Source: Agapanthus africanus
Taxonomy: Eukaryota > Streptophyta > Magnoliopsida > Asparagales > Amaryllidaceae
Direction of reading: 5' to 3'
Assembly: GCA_030015575.1 (NCBI GenBank)
Contig: CM057338.1
Location: forward strand, 629,416,189 to 629,480,188
Length of the DNA: 64,000 nucleotides
The number at the start of each line of letters is the position of its first letter. Within the stretch, counting starts at the first letter, position 1. Below are positions 22,533-33,820 of the stretch, one piece after another. The notes below the pieces were generated by a model. It made no database searches. It saw only the letters and a program-made list of their open reading frames with translations, and was not told where the DNA came from. A program made the translations under genes and the position numbers.

Positions 22533-24127
22533 TATACAGGTGCTCATTGGGTTATGAGTACACCGGACAGGACTCGCCGGGAACCTGCTAGTTGGGATTA
22601 TACAAGAAGTCAGATAGCAGTTCCCAGGTGACATGTGTGCAGGTTATTTCATCGACCTGAGATCGTCATTTGTCTCGTGTGAGTTCCCACTGTGCTTTGA
22701 TTACTACCCTACCACGGCTCAAAGGAGTCGTGCAAACAGGTTTTAGTTGGGTACAGTCCCGAGCCACATGGAGGCAGTGAGCGGATCTTCAGGGGTTCGT
22801 CTCTCCCGGTATTGGGGGTGAGGTCGCGCTGTGTCTAGGAGAGCCAGTACATGAAAAGTCCTTGGCCAAGGTAGGAGATTTGCTGGTAGGTATTCCAGTA
22901 GTGTCTCAGGGTGTTCTGTGCTATACTCCGACATGACTTGTACCGCTATTGGGGGTCTGACTTTTACCAACCCCCTAGGCCCGCCATGCGATGCTCATAG
23001 ACGAACGGACCGGACTGTACGGATATTGTCACTGACAGGCTCAGTAGGGTGTCAGGATGAGTTCGCTCATCGACGTCCCTTTTGGTCAATACCTGGTAGC
23101 CCGTTACGTATTGGCTTATACCTCTGACGTGCTAGTGGTTAAATCCACAGCCATAGTATAGACGAGTCTTTAGAGTCCACCACACAGACAGTTACTCAAG
23201 TTTCGGGAGAAACGCTGTAGAGGCCGTATGGAGATATGGCAGGGTTCGATCAGATACGTGCGGTATTGCACGGATCGTGATTGGACGGTTTTTACTAGCC
23301 GGCTTTGGCTTAATCCGGATCCTAGTATTAGATAGTGTAGTTTTGTCTCTTTGCATTTGTGTTCAGTGGGAATACAAATGCGGGCATGTATTTGCAGTAG
23401 TGGGGTTTTCCTGTAATTTATTACGGGATCAGTTTTCTGAAGTTGCTAGCTTGCATTCCGTTCCGGCCGGTTTTTCTTTGTTCCTTCACGGCCGGACTTT
23501 TCGTTGGAGGGGGTTAATTGCATGTTTGCAATTAACTTATTTGTGAGGGGCTTTCTTGCATTTGTAGCTATATGATGAGACTAGCATCATGATGAGATTC
23601 TTTTATGGTCTTTTCCTTGGCTTTTCTTGTGATGGTTTTGTGAAAGGATTTGGATGAGAAATGAGTGTGACCTTTTGATAATTATCTCCACCATGGAGGA
23701 TGAGGGGCCGGCCACACCATGGAGAGTGGGTGAGGATCATTTTGTGAGGGATGAAAAATCATTCTCATTCTCATGTTGCATCAAATTCCATAGCCATCTC
23801 CAAAGTTCATTCACTTCCTCTACATCCATGGCAACTTCCATATACCCTAAAGAGACAACCTACTACTCTAGTCTACAGCAAACCTTGGACGCGTCGGCTA
23901 GCCAACTTCACGCCCGAGTTGCCTCGGTCAAGAGGTGGGAGCCCGTAAAAGATTCCGGCTACGTGGTGCTCTTTCCGACGAGGAGGTGATGGACGGAGTT
24001 TCCGCGGGAGACGAAGACCGAAGGACACGAATCGCTTGGTATACTTCTCTACCCATCTTGTATTTTGCTAGTAGCTAGGTTAATGGCCCGATCCGGGTGA
24101 AACGTGCGCGGTGGTGCCGGTTCAATA
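22533..24127 (+). repeat. 3' LTR of A1, second part (last 70 bp missing)
   Basis: Continues the LTR after B1's second AGATG (22528-22532). It ends at GTGCCGGTTCAATA; the 5' LTR runs on for 70 more bases (5767-5836). Host C sequence follows at once. Confidence 0.9.
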
Positions 24128-24652
24128 CGCACAGCGGTATTTTTGAAATATCATGCACCTTATTCGATAAGGAAAGAGCCGAGATCCCTTCATCGGGAGT
24201 GACCTCTTTAGCAAAACTAGAAAAAGCCTAAAAAACACTCTTTTTTTTTAAATCACTTATTTCTACATTGATATCAAGTTCATTACGCTCATGGTTTTCT
24301 GAAAAACCTGCGTAGCCCTCCGTCATTTCAAATAAGTCCTACTTAGTATTCCTCCGTCATTTCAAATAAGTCCTACTTAGTATTCGTGCTACGTTTATTG
24401 ACTATGTTAAGGCGTAGTGTGCGGTAGCTAAATAGTGTTTATCTGCTAAAGCATGAGATGCGATTGGATTAGGGTAGTCGTACGACTTTGTTGACTATGT
24501 TAAGGGTCATGAGGGTGGGTTTAATTCAATCGGGAAATGACGGGTTGAACTTGGCTAGCGGTTATGATTTGTTGACTATGTTAAGGTCATAAGTCGCTAG
24601 GGGCAAAAGCATTATCGGGAATTTCAACTGTTGAAATTTGCAATGAGATTGC
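24128..24652 (+). other. Structured leader of element C, part 2, with its three-hairpin domain
   Basis: Resumes the module cut by A1 (ending GATCCCTTCATCGGGAGTGAC). The three-hairpin domain lies at 24389-24600. Apices TTGACTATGTTAAGG occur three times on CTACG/CGTAG (24389-24393/24413-24417), on CGAC/GTCA (24483-24486/24506-24509, one decayed pair), and on CTAGCG plus TTATGA with TCATAA plus CGCTAG (24555-24600). TTGAC and GTTAA pair around a TAT loop in all three. AATTTCAA/TTGAAATT follows near 24620-24640. About 35 bases at 24345-24385 are a small duplication (CCTCCGTCATTTCAAATAAG twice). Confidence 0.65.
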
Positions 24653-25730
24653 TGTTAGTGTATATGCCCTAGAGGCCATTACTGTATCATACTAGTTTGT
24701 ATATTACTTAATGGAAGCTTGGGATATTCACCTTGTATATACAATCTTGCTCAAAATAGTAGTATGCTACTTGGTTTGTTTCTACTTCAATGTGTACATG
24801 TGTTTATTTTACTATATCGCCTATACACATTAGTGGAGTCCTTAGGATCTTTGCTTGATTACCAGCGTTGTGATGGCAGTCACACTAGTGGGGCTGGATA
24901 ATCTATAAGCACATCCTTATGCAGGTCCCTGGTCACAGGACTATCGAGACAGGGCATCGATACTCCGGAGTAGACTAGCGCATGCGCTTCTCATCCCAGT
25001 ATGGGAGACGGTCTGTCCCACAGCCGTCGGTACGTCGTACTTAAGATAGTATACGGGTGCTCGTTGGGTTACGAGTACACTGGACAGGACTCGTCGGGAA
25101 CTGACTAGTTGGTATTATGCCTATCGTCAGTTATCAGTTCCCAGGTGACATGAGTACAGCTTAGTCTGCTGACTTGACACTGTCACTTCGCCTCGAGTGT
25201 GTTCCCACTGTACTTTGATTACTACCCTACCACGGTTTAATGGAGTCGTGCAAACAGGTGGTAGTTGGGTGCAGTCCCGAAGCACTTGGAGGCAGTGACG
25301 GTTAGACAGGATTCGTCTCTCCTGGTATTGGGGGTTGACATCGTGCTGTGTCTAGGAGAGCCATTACACGAGTAGTCCCTGGCCAGGGCAATCGAGATAT
25401 ACTGGTAGGCTTCCAGTGTTATCTCAGGATGTTTTGGGTTTCACTCCGACACGACTTGTACCGCTATTGGGGGACTGACGTTTACCGCCCTCTAGGCCCG
25501 CCATGCGATGTATCAGACGAACAGACCGGACTGTACGGAGAATGTCACATTCAGGCTCAGTAGGAGTTCAGATGGGTTTCGCCTCGTCAGTCTTCTTGTC
25601 GGCATCTACCTGGGGACCGTTACGCACAGCTAGTGCCGCTTGCGGTCTGTGGTTAAACCCACTGCCAGCGTAGTGTCGAGTCTTTAGAGTCCCACACAGA
25701 AAGCTATTCGCCTTTAGGCAAAAGAGTAGA

Positions 25731-25770
25731 GGTCGCATGGTTTTGCGACAGGTCGCATGGTTTTGCGACA
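25731..25770. repeat. Perfect 20-bp tandem duplication in solo LTR D
   Basis: GGTCGCATGGTTTTGCGACA occurs twice back to back (25731-25750, 25751-25770). Each unit is a hairpin, GTCGCA/TGCGAC. Confidence 0.95.
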
Positions 25771-25953
25771 GGGTTCGGTCACATTCGTGCACTTGTGCAC
25801 GTACAGTATCCGGACTGTTCACACTAGCGGGTTTTGTTTTAAGCGAGATCCTAGTGTACCTTTTGGGATTGGTTTTATCCAGTATGCATTCGTGTTCCTC
25901 GGAACGCGGATGCGGGTGTGTATGCACAGTTGACGGAGAGACAGAGGCAGAGG

Positions 25954-26136
25954 ATTCTCATTAGGGTTGTTGACCGTTGACTGTTGACTATTGACTTTTT
26001 GGTCAACCCTAATGAGAATATGATATATGATCAACAATAATATTAATTAAGTATTGTGGTGACATGGTTGTTGAGGGGTTGACTTTGTTGACTTGTTGAC
26101 TTTGTTGACCGGTTGACTAGGTTGGACTAGTTGACC
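25954..26136. promoter_or_regulatory. W-box-like TTGAC cluster in solo LTR D, partly in a hairpin
   Basis: About eleven TTGAC[C/T] words on either strand lie between 25970 and 26136. TTGAC[C/T] is the core bound by plant WRKY factors. The first group is flanked by a perfect 16-bp inverted repeat (25954-25969 with 26004-26019, ATTCTCATTAGGGTTG and its inverse). Activity as a promoter element is inference. Confidence 0.5.
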
Positions 26137-26805
26137 ATCATGATGACAATGGCTATCATTTCATGGCTAAGACTTTTTACTTGCTTGTTTCTCTTGTGTG
26201 AAATGAGTGCATGAAATGATTTAGCCATTTTGACTTGAACCATTTTTACACAATACTTGATTATTATTTTTGTGATGATGGTTTTGGATTATGAGAGCCA
26301 AGTGAAAAAAGTCTTTCTCATTCTATCATTCTCATTCTCACTCTTGTTCTTGAGCTCTCATCTCCTTCCTCTTGCTCTCCCTCTCTTAGTCTATGGTTCA
26401 CTTGTCTCATGAGTTGAGAACCAAGAACCATAGATAAAATCCCATACAAACTCTTCTCTACTCACTCTAGTTCACAAGGTTTAGCAAACCGAGTGAACTA
26501 GTTTCTTCAAAGTTCGAAGAAGGAGCCAAAGGTTGAAGCTTTCAGGTGGATCTATCTTCGGCGCAAGGAGACGACGGGGAGAAGCCGATTCGGATGACCA
26601 TCGAAGCTTGAAGACGAAGGAGTTCAAGAAAAAGAAAGGTATAACCCCCTAACCGAGTAGTTAGCAACTCGTAGTTAGGTTGTTAGTTAGATGTTTAACA
26701 AAGATCCGAGTCTTTAAGTCCATGTACCACCTCTAAGAAAATCGTTTTTGATCAAATTCCGCTTGCCCGAAAGTACCGGGAGAGGTAGCATGGACTTACA
26801 ATTGC

Positions 26806-27179
26806 ATACCTTCTATGAGATAGTTGGATCCTGATACCCACTGCGAGTAAGAGTTACTCCCGGGAGAGTTTTACACATGACAATTAGCCGATCAAGTAGC
26901 TGTCTAGAAAGGTGTTAACGGGGTTATGCCTCTGGGAAAACGAGGTTTATTCTAATTAGGTCCGTGCGAAAGCACGAGGAACCTCCCTCAAAGTACCAAC
27001 ACTGTCCTGGCTGAAAGATTGGCGAACTTGTAAGGTGTAATTAATCCCGGCTAATCTTACCTTTTAGGGTTTTAAGGAAGATTTGATAAAACCAGTGGGA
27101 GCAATCCTGATTATATAAGATAATAACCAATCTAATCTTGCACGGGCATACGCTTCTTCTCTCTCTCCAGGTAGCGACC
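26806..27179 (+). other. Element C leader, last part before pol
   Basis: Collinear with B1 17120-17490. It holds the block CACTGCGAGTAAGAGTTACTC and ends in GTAGCGACCATG, where the pol frame opens. No Gag-like frame. Confidence 0.6.
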
Positions 27180-28012
27180 ATGTCAGGCCTTAATCAAGAT
27201 AATAATATGGATGTATTGACCGAACCTGCTTATTATACTGAGCAAGGGAACGTTGGTACCGCTCTAACTTATAATTGTTATAACACAGAGCAGGAATTAG
27301 AAGAATATCCGGATTCTCATGCCGCCCAATCGAAGATTAAGCATGCAGATGAATCTTCTTTGGGTGTGTTTGTTATCGAGAACTATTTCTCAGTTCACTC
27401 TACGTCCTAGGTATTAGATACCGGATCGGGATCCCACATATGTAATATGTTACATGGGCTACGGAAAGGTAGGGAACTGGGAGAGGGTGATCATTCCATA
27501 AGAGTAGGGAATGGTGCAAATGTTGCAGCCAAAGCTGTTGGCGAATATCACCTTGTATTACCAAATGGTAATACATTGATTATGAACGAATGCTATTACA
27601 CTCCGACCCTGATATGCAATCTTATATCAGTATCTTTATTAAGTAAAGAAGGATATAATTTTTTAGTACAAGATAATGTTATGAACATCTTCCTGAATCA
27701 AAAGTTGATTGGATCAGGCTCGTTAAATAATGGCATATACGTTCTGAATCAAACTACAGTACTTAATGTGCAAAACACACACAAGAGGAAGAGTTCAGAA
27801 ATGAACGAATCCTTCTTGTGGAATTGTAGACTAGGTCATTTCAATGTGACACGACTAGCTAAGTTACATAAGGATGGATATTTGAATCCGTTCGAATTAT
27901 CATCTTATGATACTTGCCAGTCATGTCTCAAAGGCAAGATGACCAAAATTCCGTTTAGTAGAAACGGAGAAAGAGTTACAGAACTCTTGGGACTGATACA
28001 TAGTGATGTATG
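27180..28012 (+). pseudogene. Element C pol, part 1: protease, GAG-pre-integrase, integrase start
   Basis: The frame opens at ATG 27180 (MSGLNQDNN). After 76 codons a TAG (27408-27410) stands where the family, and B1, has Trp before the protease site. DTGSG follows at 27417-27431. The GAG-pre-integrase domain follows (LWNCRLGHFNVTRLAKLH ... CQSCLKGKMTKIPF), then LLGLIHSDV, whose Asp codon (28005-28007) is the first integrase catalytic residue. The frame is then cut by B2 and resumes at 48618 in phase. About 76 codons precede the protease, far shorter than a copia Gag of some 300-450 residues, and there is no CCHC knuckle. Confidence 0.88.
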
Positions 28013-29271
28013 TGTAGGGTTCCTACGCACACTAATGGGGTGTCATAAGGCATCAACCATGCCAAATTCAAATTTTACATGTGCCGGGAAACCCTAATAC
28101 GGATCGTTGACTAGAATTTTAGGCGAAAAAAAACTAGTTAACAACTTAACTAAAAGAAAGAGGCTACAACCTTTGTAGATCCGGTTCTCCACTTCCTTAG
28201 CTCTACGTAGACGTCCCTCCGCTGTACAAATCGAATCTTGGACTCTAGTGTCGGCTTCATCGGAGAAAAGGGCGGGCTAGGTCATCGACTACGATGCCGA
28301 AGATGATCTACGTCGAGGCATCACAAGATCAAGCTCCCACTTCACCAAGTCATGAAACTTGTGAAGAAAACACCCTATACTACTTGGAAAGAGATAGAGG
28401 ATGAAGAAATAGGAAGTGGGCTCACTTTAGAATTGGATTTCTCACTCTTTTCATCAAATCACCATTGATGGTTGCAAGCTTTTTCTTCTTGAAGAAGAAG
28501 AAGAAGATGATGATAGAATATAATGAGTATTTTCTAAAATAGAAAATAAAAGGAATACTTATCATACTCTAACCATGGTCAAGTGTAGAGAGTAAACTAG
28601 GGTTAGGTGAATGGTTAGGGTTAAGCATGAAGACAAAAATGGTGACTTAGTCAAAGCTTCATGAAGCTTCAACATCAAACAAAGAAAGCCACCATTTTCT
28701 CTTTTATGCCATAGAAATAAATAAATAAATGAATAAATAAATAAAAACAAAACCCTAACCATTACATAACAATGGTTTAATCTAAACATACACCCAAACA
28801 TGCATGTATCATCAAACATGGTACAAGCAAGTGCACAAAAATATATCACATATACAATGTGCACATCAAGTGAGAAAATCCATTTAAAGTGAACAAATAT
28901 TTGTTAATGCAAAGTAATATATCAAATATATAATTATACATTAAATCATTAAATCAACACTTGATTTAACGATCCGGTCATATCGCATATAGCCGACTAA
29001 TATCCAATGTATCGGCTTATCGAATCAATCCTTGATTCGATAACTAGGTTATATCGCATACAACCAATCGATATATTCAACGCGAGAATAGAATACGGTA
29101 TCACATACACGCATTATTCTCGGTCCCGCACATATCTCATATGCGCTCCTATTTTGTTTCGCTTGAGCCAGGAAACCTCTGTGTAGGACTCTAAAGACTC
29201 GTCAATACGCCGGCAGCAGGTGATGATCATATAAAACACCCACAAGCCGCAAGCGGTCTGCTAAACGTAAC
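28013..29271 (-). repeat. 3' LTR of B2, part 1
   Basis: Begins TGTAGGGTTCCTACGCACAC (inverse of the family B LTR end) and stops at CTGCTAAACGTAAC, where A2 is inserted; GTAAC (29267-29271) is A2's target site. Confidence 0.93.
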
Positions 29272-31521
29272 TGTTGGAGATAGTGCCCTCAGAGTCAATT
29301 ATTAGGTCACAGGTACGTGATTGTAATGATTGAGGGAGGACCTATCCCGGTAGGACAGTCTTACTCGAGATGATAGTATGCTATCTGGTTTGCCTTTATC
29401 ATCGTGTGCTGCTTTAGGTGACCTGACACGTCGCTATTACACGTTGATAGAGCCCCTAGGATTCTTGCTTGACCACCAGCAGTATGAGGGCGATCATATA
29501 AGTGGGAGCTGGGGGTCTATAAGCTTATCCTTAAAAGGTCCCTAATCATGGGAGTTTCGAGACTGGGCATCGATACTCCATTAGTAGACTAGTGTATACA
29601 GTCGAGACCCCGACGAGGGGCGGTGGCCGGTCTCACAAGCCACTGGTGTCAGTTGGATCACCTAAGATGTATACAGGTGCTCATTGGGTTATGAGTACAC
29701 CGGACAGGACTCGCCGGGAACATGCTAGTTGGTCATATACCAGACGTCAGATGGCAGTTCCCTGGTGACATGTGTGCAGGTTAGTTCATCGACCTGGGGA
29801 TCGTCATTTGTCTCGTGTGAGTTCCCACTGTACTTTGATTACTACCCTACCACGGCTCAAAGGAGTCGTGCAAACAGGTTTTAGTTGGGTACAGTCCCGA
29901 GCCACATGGAGGCAGTGAGCGTATCTTCAGGGGTTCGTCTCTCCCGGTATTGGGGGTGAGGTCGTGCTGTGTCTAGGAGAGCCATTACACAAAGTCCTTG
30001 GCCAAGGCAAGGAGATTTACTGGTAGGTATTCCAGTAGTATCTCAGGGTGTTCTGGGCTACACTCCGACACGACTTGTACCGCTTTTGGGGGTCTGACTT
30101 TTACCAACCCCCTAGGCCCGCCATGCGATACTCATAGACGAACGGACCGGACTGCACGGATATTGTCACTGACAGGCTCAGTAGGGTTGTCAGGCTGAGT
30201 TCACTCACAGACGTCCCTTTTAGTCAATACTTGGTAGCCCGTTACGTATTGGCTTATACCTCTGACGTGCTAGTGGTTAAATCCACAACCGAGGTGTTGA
30301 CGAGACTTTAGAGTCCCCCACATTCAGTTACTCAGCTTTCGGGCGAAAGGTTGTAGAAGCCGTATGGAGATATGGCAGGGTCCGATCAGATACGTGCGGT
30401 ATTGCACGGATCAGGATCGGACAGTCTGTACTATAGGCCGTATGGTTATATGGCAGGGTTCGATCAGATACGTGCGGTATTGCACGGATCAGGATCGAAC
30501 GGATATTACTAGCCGGCTTTGGTATAAGCCGGATCCTAGTATAGTACAGTGTAGATTTTGTCTCATTGCATTTGTATTTCGGTCGGAATACAAATGCGGG
30601 TGTGTATGCACAGTATCGGGGTTTTCCTGTAATTTATTACGGGACCAGTTTTATGGAGTTGCCAGTTCGCTTTCCGTTTCGGCCAATTTCCATTGTTCCG
30701 TTCATTGGCCGAAGATTGGTGGAGGAGGGCTTATTTGCATTGTTGCAAATAGGCAATTGTGGAAGGGGGTCTTTGCATATATTTGTATCATGATAGTCTC
30801 TCCTTGACCTTGACTTCTAGCTATCATGATGGCTTGACTTTTCCTTTCTCATCATGGTTGGACTTTGTGAGGTGATGATGATGGTGTTGAGTGTGGTTTT
30901 GGTATTGTCATCATATTCTTTCATGATGCCCTCTTTGCATTATTGTCATGGTGGCTTCTCATTCTTTTTGGAAGACCTCTCATTCTCTCCCTCCCTCACT
31001 AGAGCATGGCCGGCCTCCCCCTTGAAGGGGCTGTCCAAATATTTTGAGGTGGGATTTTGCTTCATTTGATGTTGCAAAAATCCCACAAGTTCCATCTAAA
31101 AAGCTCCAAGTTCAATCCCTCCTCCAATGGCAATTCCACAACCCCAAAAGTGAGACACAAGCTCTACCAAACATTCTACAGCAAATCTTGGGCACGTCGA
31201 GTAGCCGGCTTCGTGCCCGAGTTGCCTCGGCATTGAGGTGGGAGCCCGTAAACAAAGTTGGCGATGTGGTGCACTTCCGGCGACGAGGAGGAGACGGGAC
31301 TTTTCTGCAGGAGATCGGGACCATGACGAGAAGACCGGAGGACTTGGATCGTCGGTATATCTCTATTCCCTTTCTTGTAGTTAGCTTGGACTAGTTAATG
31401 GTTCGATCCGGGTTATAGTGCACGGTGGTGCCGGTTTGCTAAGTCCGCAAAATTTAAAGTTTTTCACCGCTTCCGCATTCCGGCGTCGGATTGACGGCCG
31501 GGGCGCCGCCGTGCACTTACA
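29272..31521 (+). repeat. 5' LTR of A2
   Basis: TGTTGGAGATAGTGCCC to ...GTGCACTTACA. Contains a 78-bp tandem pair beginning CGTATGG at 30361 and 30439, each with the hairpin GTGC...GCAC; A1 has a single copy. Confidence 0.96.
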
Positions 31522-31522
31522 G

Positions 31523-31535
31523 TGGTATCAGAGCC
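31523..31535 (+). other. Primer-binding site of A2
   Basis: TGGTATCAGAGCC, initiator tRNA-Met type. Confidence 0.95.
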
Positions 31536-33820
31536 TCGCCATTAACTTAGTCTAGCTTGGTGTAGTGTGTTTTTCTGTTTCGATCGATCGAATGTTCCAA
31601 AACTGCATTTTAGTTCGCATCAGTTTCTGTTGAAAATTTTTTGGTCTCGAAAAATTTTTCAGGTTGTAAAATATTGATGTACTGGAAAATCTAAGAGCTC
31701 TGTAAAAATTCGACGAAGTAACTCCACAGTAGGAGCGCGGAACCGCCGCGAAAACCACCTTCCCGCCGCCCTTCCGCCGCGCACTATGGAGATCACTTCA
31801 CCAATTTTTTACAGAGGCCTTCTGGGCTTAAAATATGGGTTTTGGAATATTAAAATTGGGCCCAGGTTTTCTGTGAGTGCTACAGTTTTGATTGGGGGCC
31901 CACTTGTTAATTTTTGATCGATCGGATATTTTAAACACATTTTTCACAGTATTTACATTATATCTGCGACCGTGAATGTCACTTGATCGGTAAATCCTGT
32001 CTAACTGCTATAGCCCGGTTAGACGGATTTGCGAACGTGACTTTCACGTTGATGTTCTATGTATTTGTTGTGATGTTGCGGATCGGTCGTGGGGATAGCC
32101 TGTATGCAATGCTAGTACAGTTTTGTTGTATTATGTACATTTGATTTTGCGGGGCGAGCGTCCGACATGTGGACTGCCGTCACTGCCTGATTGTATTATT
32201 ATTTTGGGGCACGACCTGGTTGCGGTCGATGTACCCGTTGTATGTATATTTTACTTTCTGTACTAGGATTGCCCGGCGGAGGGGTGCACGGATAGCCGTG
32301 TTCTGGAGGGCAACAAGCCCGCATCTCATGGCATTGAGACGGAGGGGCCTTCACTCTAGGATTGGTGGGCTATTCGCCGCACTCGTAGGGGGTACAGGTT
32401 GACCCAGGAGGGGTGCCCAAGTTACCGGATTCCGTGAAGTGCTGGGTGGTCCATTCACGTTGCTGAAGGGGGCTGCCTCGCTTCAGGTTTTGGCGGGTAA
32501 CTTGCCGCGCCCGTAGGGGTCTAGGATTTCATTGCACAGGCTATCCACACGACCAGGGGAACGTCGGGTTTCAGTAGTGGCTCTGTGAAACCCGGGGATC
32601 CCAGATATCTGTATTGTTTCTGTGATGCTGTACATTTCTGTGATGTTGCATTTTATTCACGCCTTGAGCGAATATAATATATTGGTATATATATTAGAAG
32701 ATGTTGTATATGTTTTGCATCCGCGCTAGTCCAGTCCCCGCTCTGTCGTTAGTTAGCTAACCTAACGGGTAATGACGGGACCCAGTGGCGAATGCGGATG
32801 GCATATACGTACATCAGTATATTTTCGTTCTTTTTGGTGTGATCAAATGATGGGACTGCATTGATTCAGATCAATGCGAGTTAAAACAAACCTAATCTGA
32901 TGTTGTTGGAACACTTTTCAAAAACTGTTATTGCAAGGACGTTTACTTTTGTTTTGCATCGTGGTATTCATTGGAATATCCTGCTCCTCAGTCGACGAGG
33001 CAAGGGCCGAGATCCCTTCACCGGGAGTGACCCCTTGGACAGAAGTTTGCGTCAGGGCATTAACTTCACTATAGCCGATTACTTTTGCTTTGCATCGCGG
33101 TATTCATTTGGAATATCCTGCACCCCATTCTACGGGGAAAGAGCCGAGATCCCTTCACCGGGAGTGACCTCTTTAGCAACGGTTTTCGTCACTATATTTT
33201 TAAAAAGCTATCCGTTCCTTCGACGATATCAAGTTCATTACGTTAAAGGTTTTCGCCAGAAACCATTCGTAGCCCTCCGTCGTTTCAGACGGGTAGCACG
33301 TAGTATTCATGCTATGTTTGTTGACCTTCGTCAAGGCATAGTGTATGGTAGCTGCTTGTTACCTTTCTGTTGCATAGATAGATGCGTTGGTTTGGGACAG
33401 TCGTATAGCCTTGTTGACCTTCGTCAAGGGCTTGTACGGGTGGATTCAAATTAACCTGGATAATGACGGGTAGAACTTGACATGTGACTTATGATTTGTT
33501 GACCTTCGCCAAGGTCATAAGAGCATGGGGCAGAAATCACATCGGGAGTTTCAAAAGTACTGAAACTTGTCAGATATGCGCATACCTTCTGGAGTGTGAT
33601 ACCGTGAGCGGATTCCGTCACGTTGTCATGCAATGAGAGTTGGATCCCGATTCCCACTGATGAGTTAGTTTACTCCTCGGGTGACCCCGACTAATTCTTC
33701 TTTCAGGTTTGGAGGAGAATTTGAGGTACAGTGGGAGGATTCCAGATTAGATAAATTGGTGACCATTCTGATCTAGGTTAGAGTGCACGCTGAGTGTTTC
33801 TTTTCTCTCTCTCTTTGGCA
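31536..33820 (+). other. Non-coding structured leader of A2
   Basis: A weaker version of the GC hairpin lies at 31735-31782. GTCTAAC/GTTAGAC near 32008-32030 sits inside AAATCC/GGATTT. CGACC/GGTCG has a TGGTTGC loop (near 32213-32229). The composite stem with GATAGCC/GGCTATT is near 32290-32372, and CGGGTTTCA/TGAAACCCG at 32565-32573/32586-32594. The duplicated module with GATCCCTTCACC lies at about 33011 and 33149. AGTTTCA/TGAAACT is near 33546-33566. A fourth hairpin at 33598-33627 has one mismatch. No Gag-like frame. Confidence 0.62.
33312..33527 (+). other. Three-hairpin domain of A2
   Basis: Apices TTGTTGACCTTCGTCAAGG, the same, and TTGTTGACCTTCGCCAAGG. Stems: CTATG/CATAG (33312-33316/33337-33341); CGTA-t-AGCC with GGCT-tg-TACG (33402-33438); CATG plus CTTATGA with TCATAAG plus CATG (33481-33527). 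Where B1 has CTACG/CGTAG, A2 has CTATG/CATAG, a paired change. Confidence 0.68.

Larger units (their letters stand above)
3777..24127 (+). mobile_element. Element A1: non-autonomous Ty1/copia, family A
   Basis: The 5' LTR is 3777-5836 and the internal region 5837-11747. The 3' LTR is 11748-12144 plus 22533-24127, split by element B1. Target duplication is tgcac (3772-3776) against cgcac (24128-24132), one base changed. Primer site and polypurine tract are intact. No long gag or pol frame exists: pol is a broken relic ending in the ADPLT motif typical of copia C-termini. The two LTRs differ by roughly 48 bases over about 2 kb by eye (about 2.4%), so it is older than B1 inside it. The 3' LTR lacks its last 70 bp. 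Confidence 0.9.
24653..26800 (+). mobile_element. Solo LTR D (Ty1/copia, third LTR type)
   Basis: 2148 bp from TGTTAGTGTATATGCCC to ...GCATGGACTTACA, with perfect target duplication ATTGC at 24648-24652 and 26801-26805. Removing it restores GAGATTGCATACCTTC, as read without a break in B1 (about 17114). No internal region or second LTR, so it is a solo LTR left by LTR-LTR recombination. The start resembles family B and the end family A, so it is a related but separate type. Confidence 0.93.

Noticed and set aside
30364..30807. 147-codon frame repeated at 38344 and, extended, at 61505
   Set aside because: It lies inside LTRs and repeats only because the LTRs repeat. The sequence is built on the 78-bp tandem block and is not open in A1.
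32900..33454. 184-codon open frame in the A2 leader
   Set aside because: It crosses the duplicated module and the first two hairpins, has no known motif, and is not open in A1 or F; the conserved signal is base pairing, not protein.
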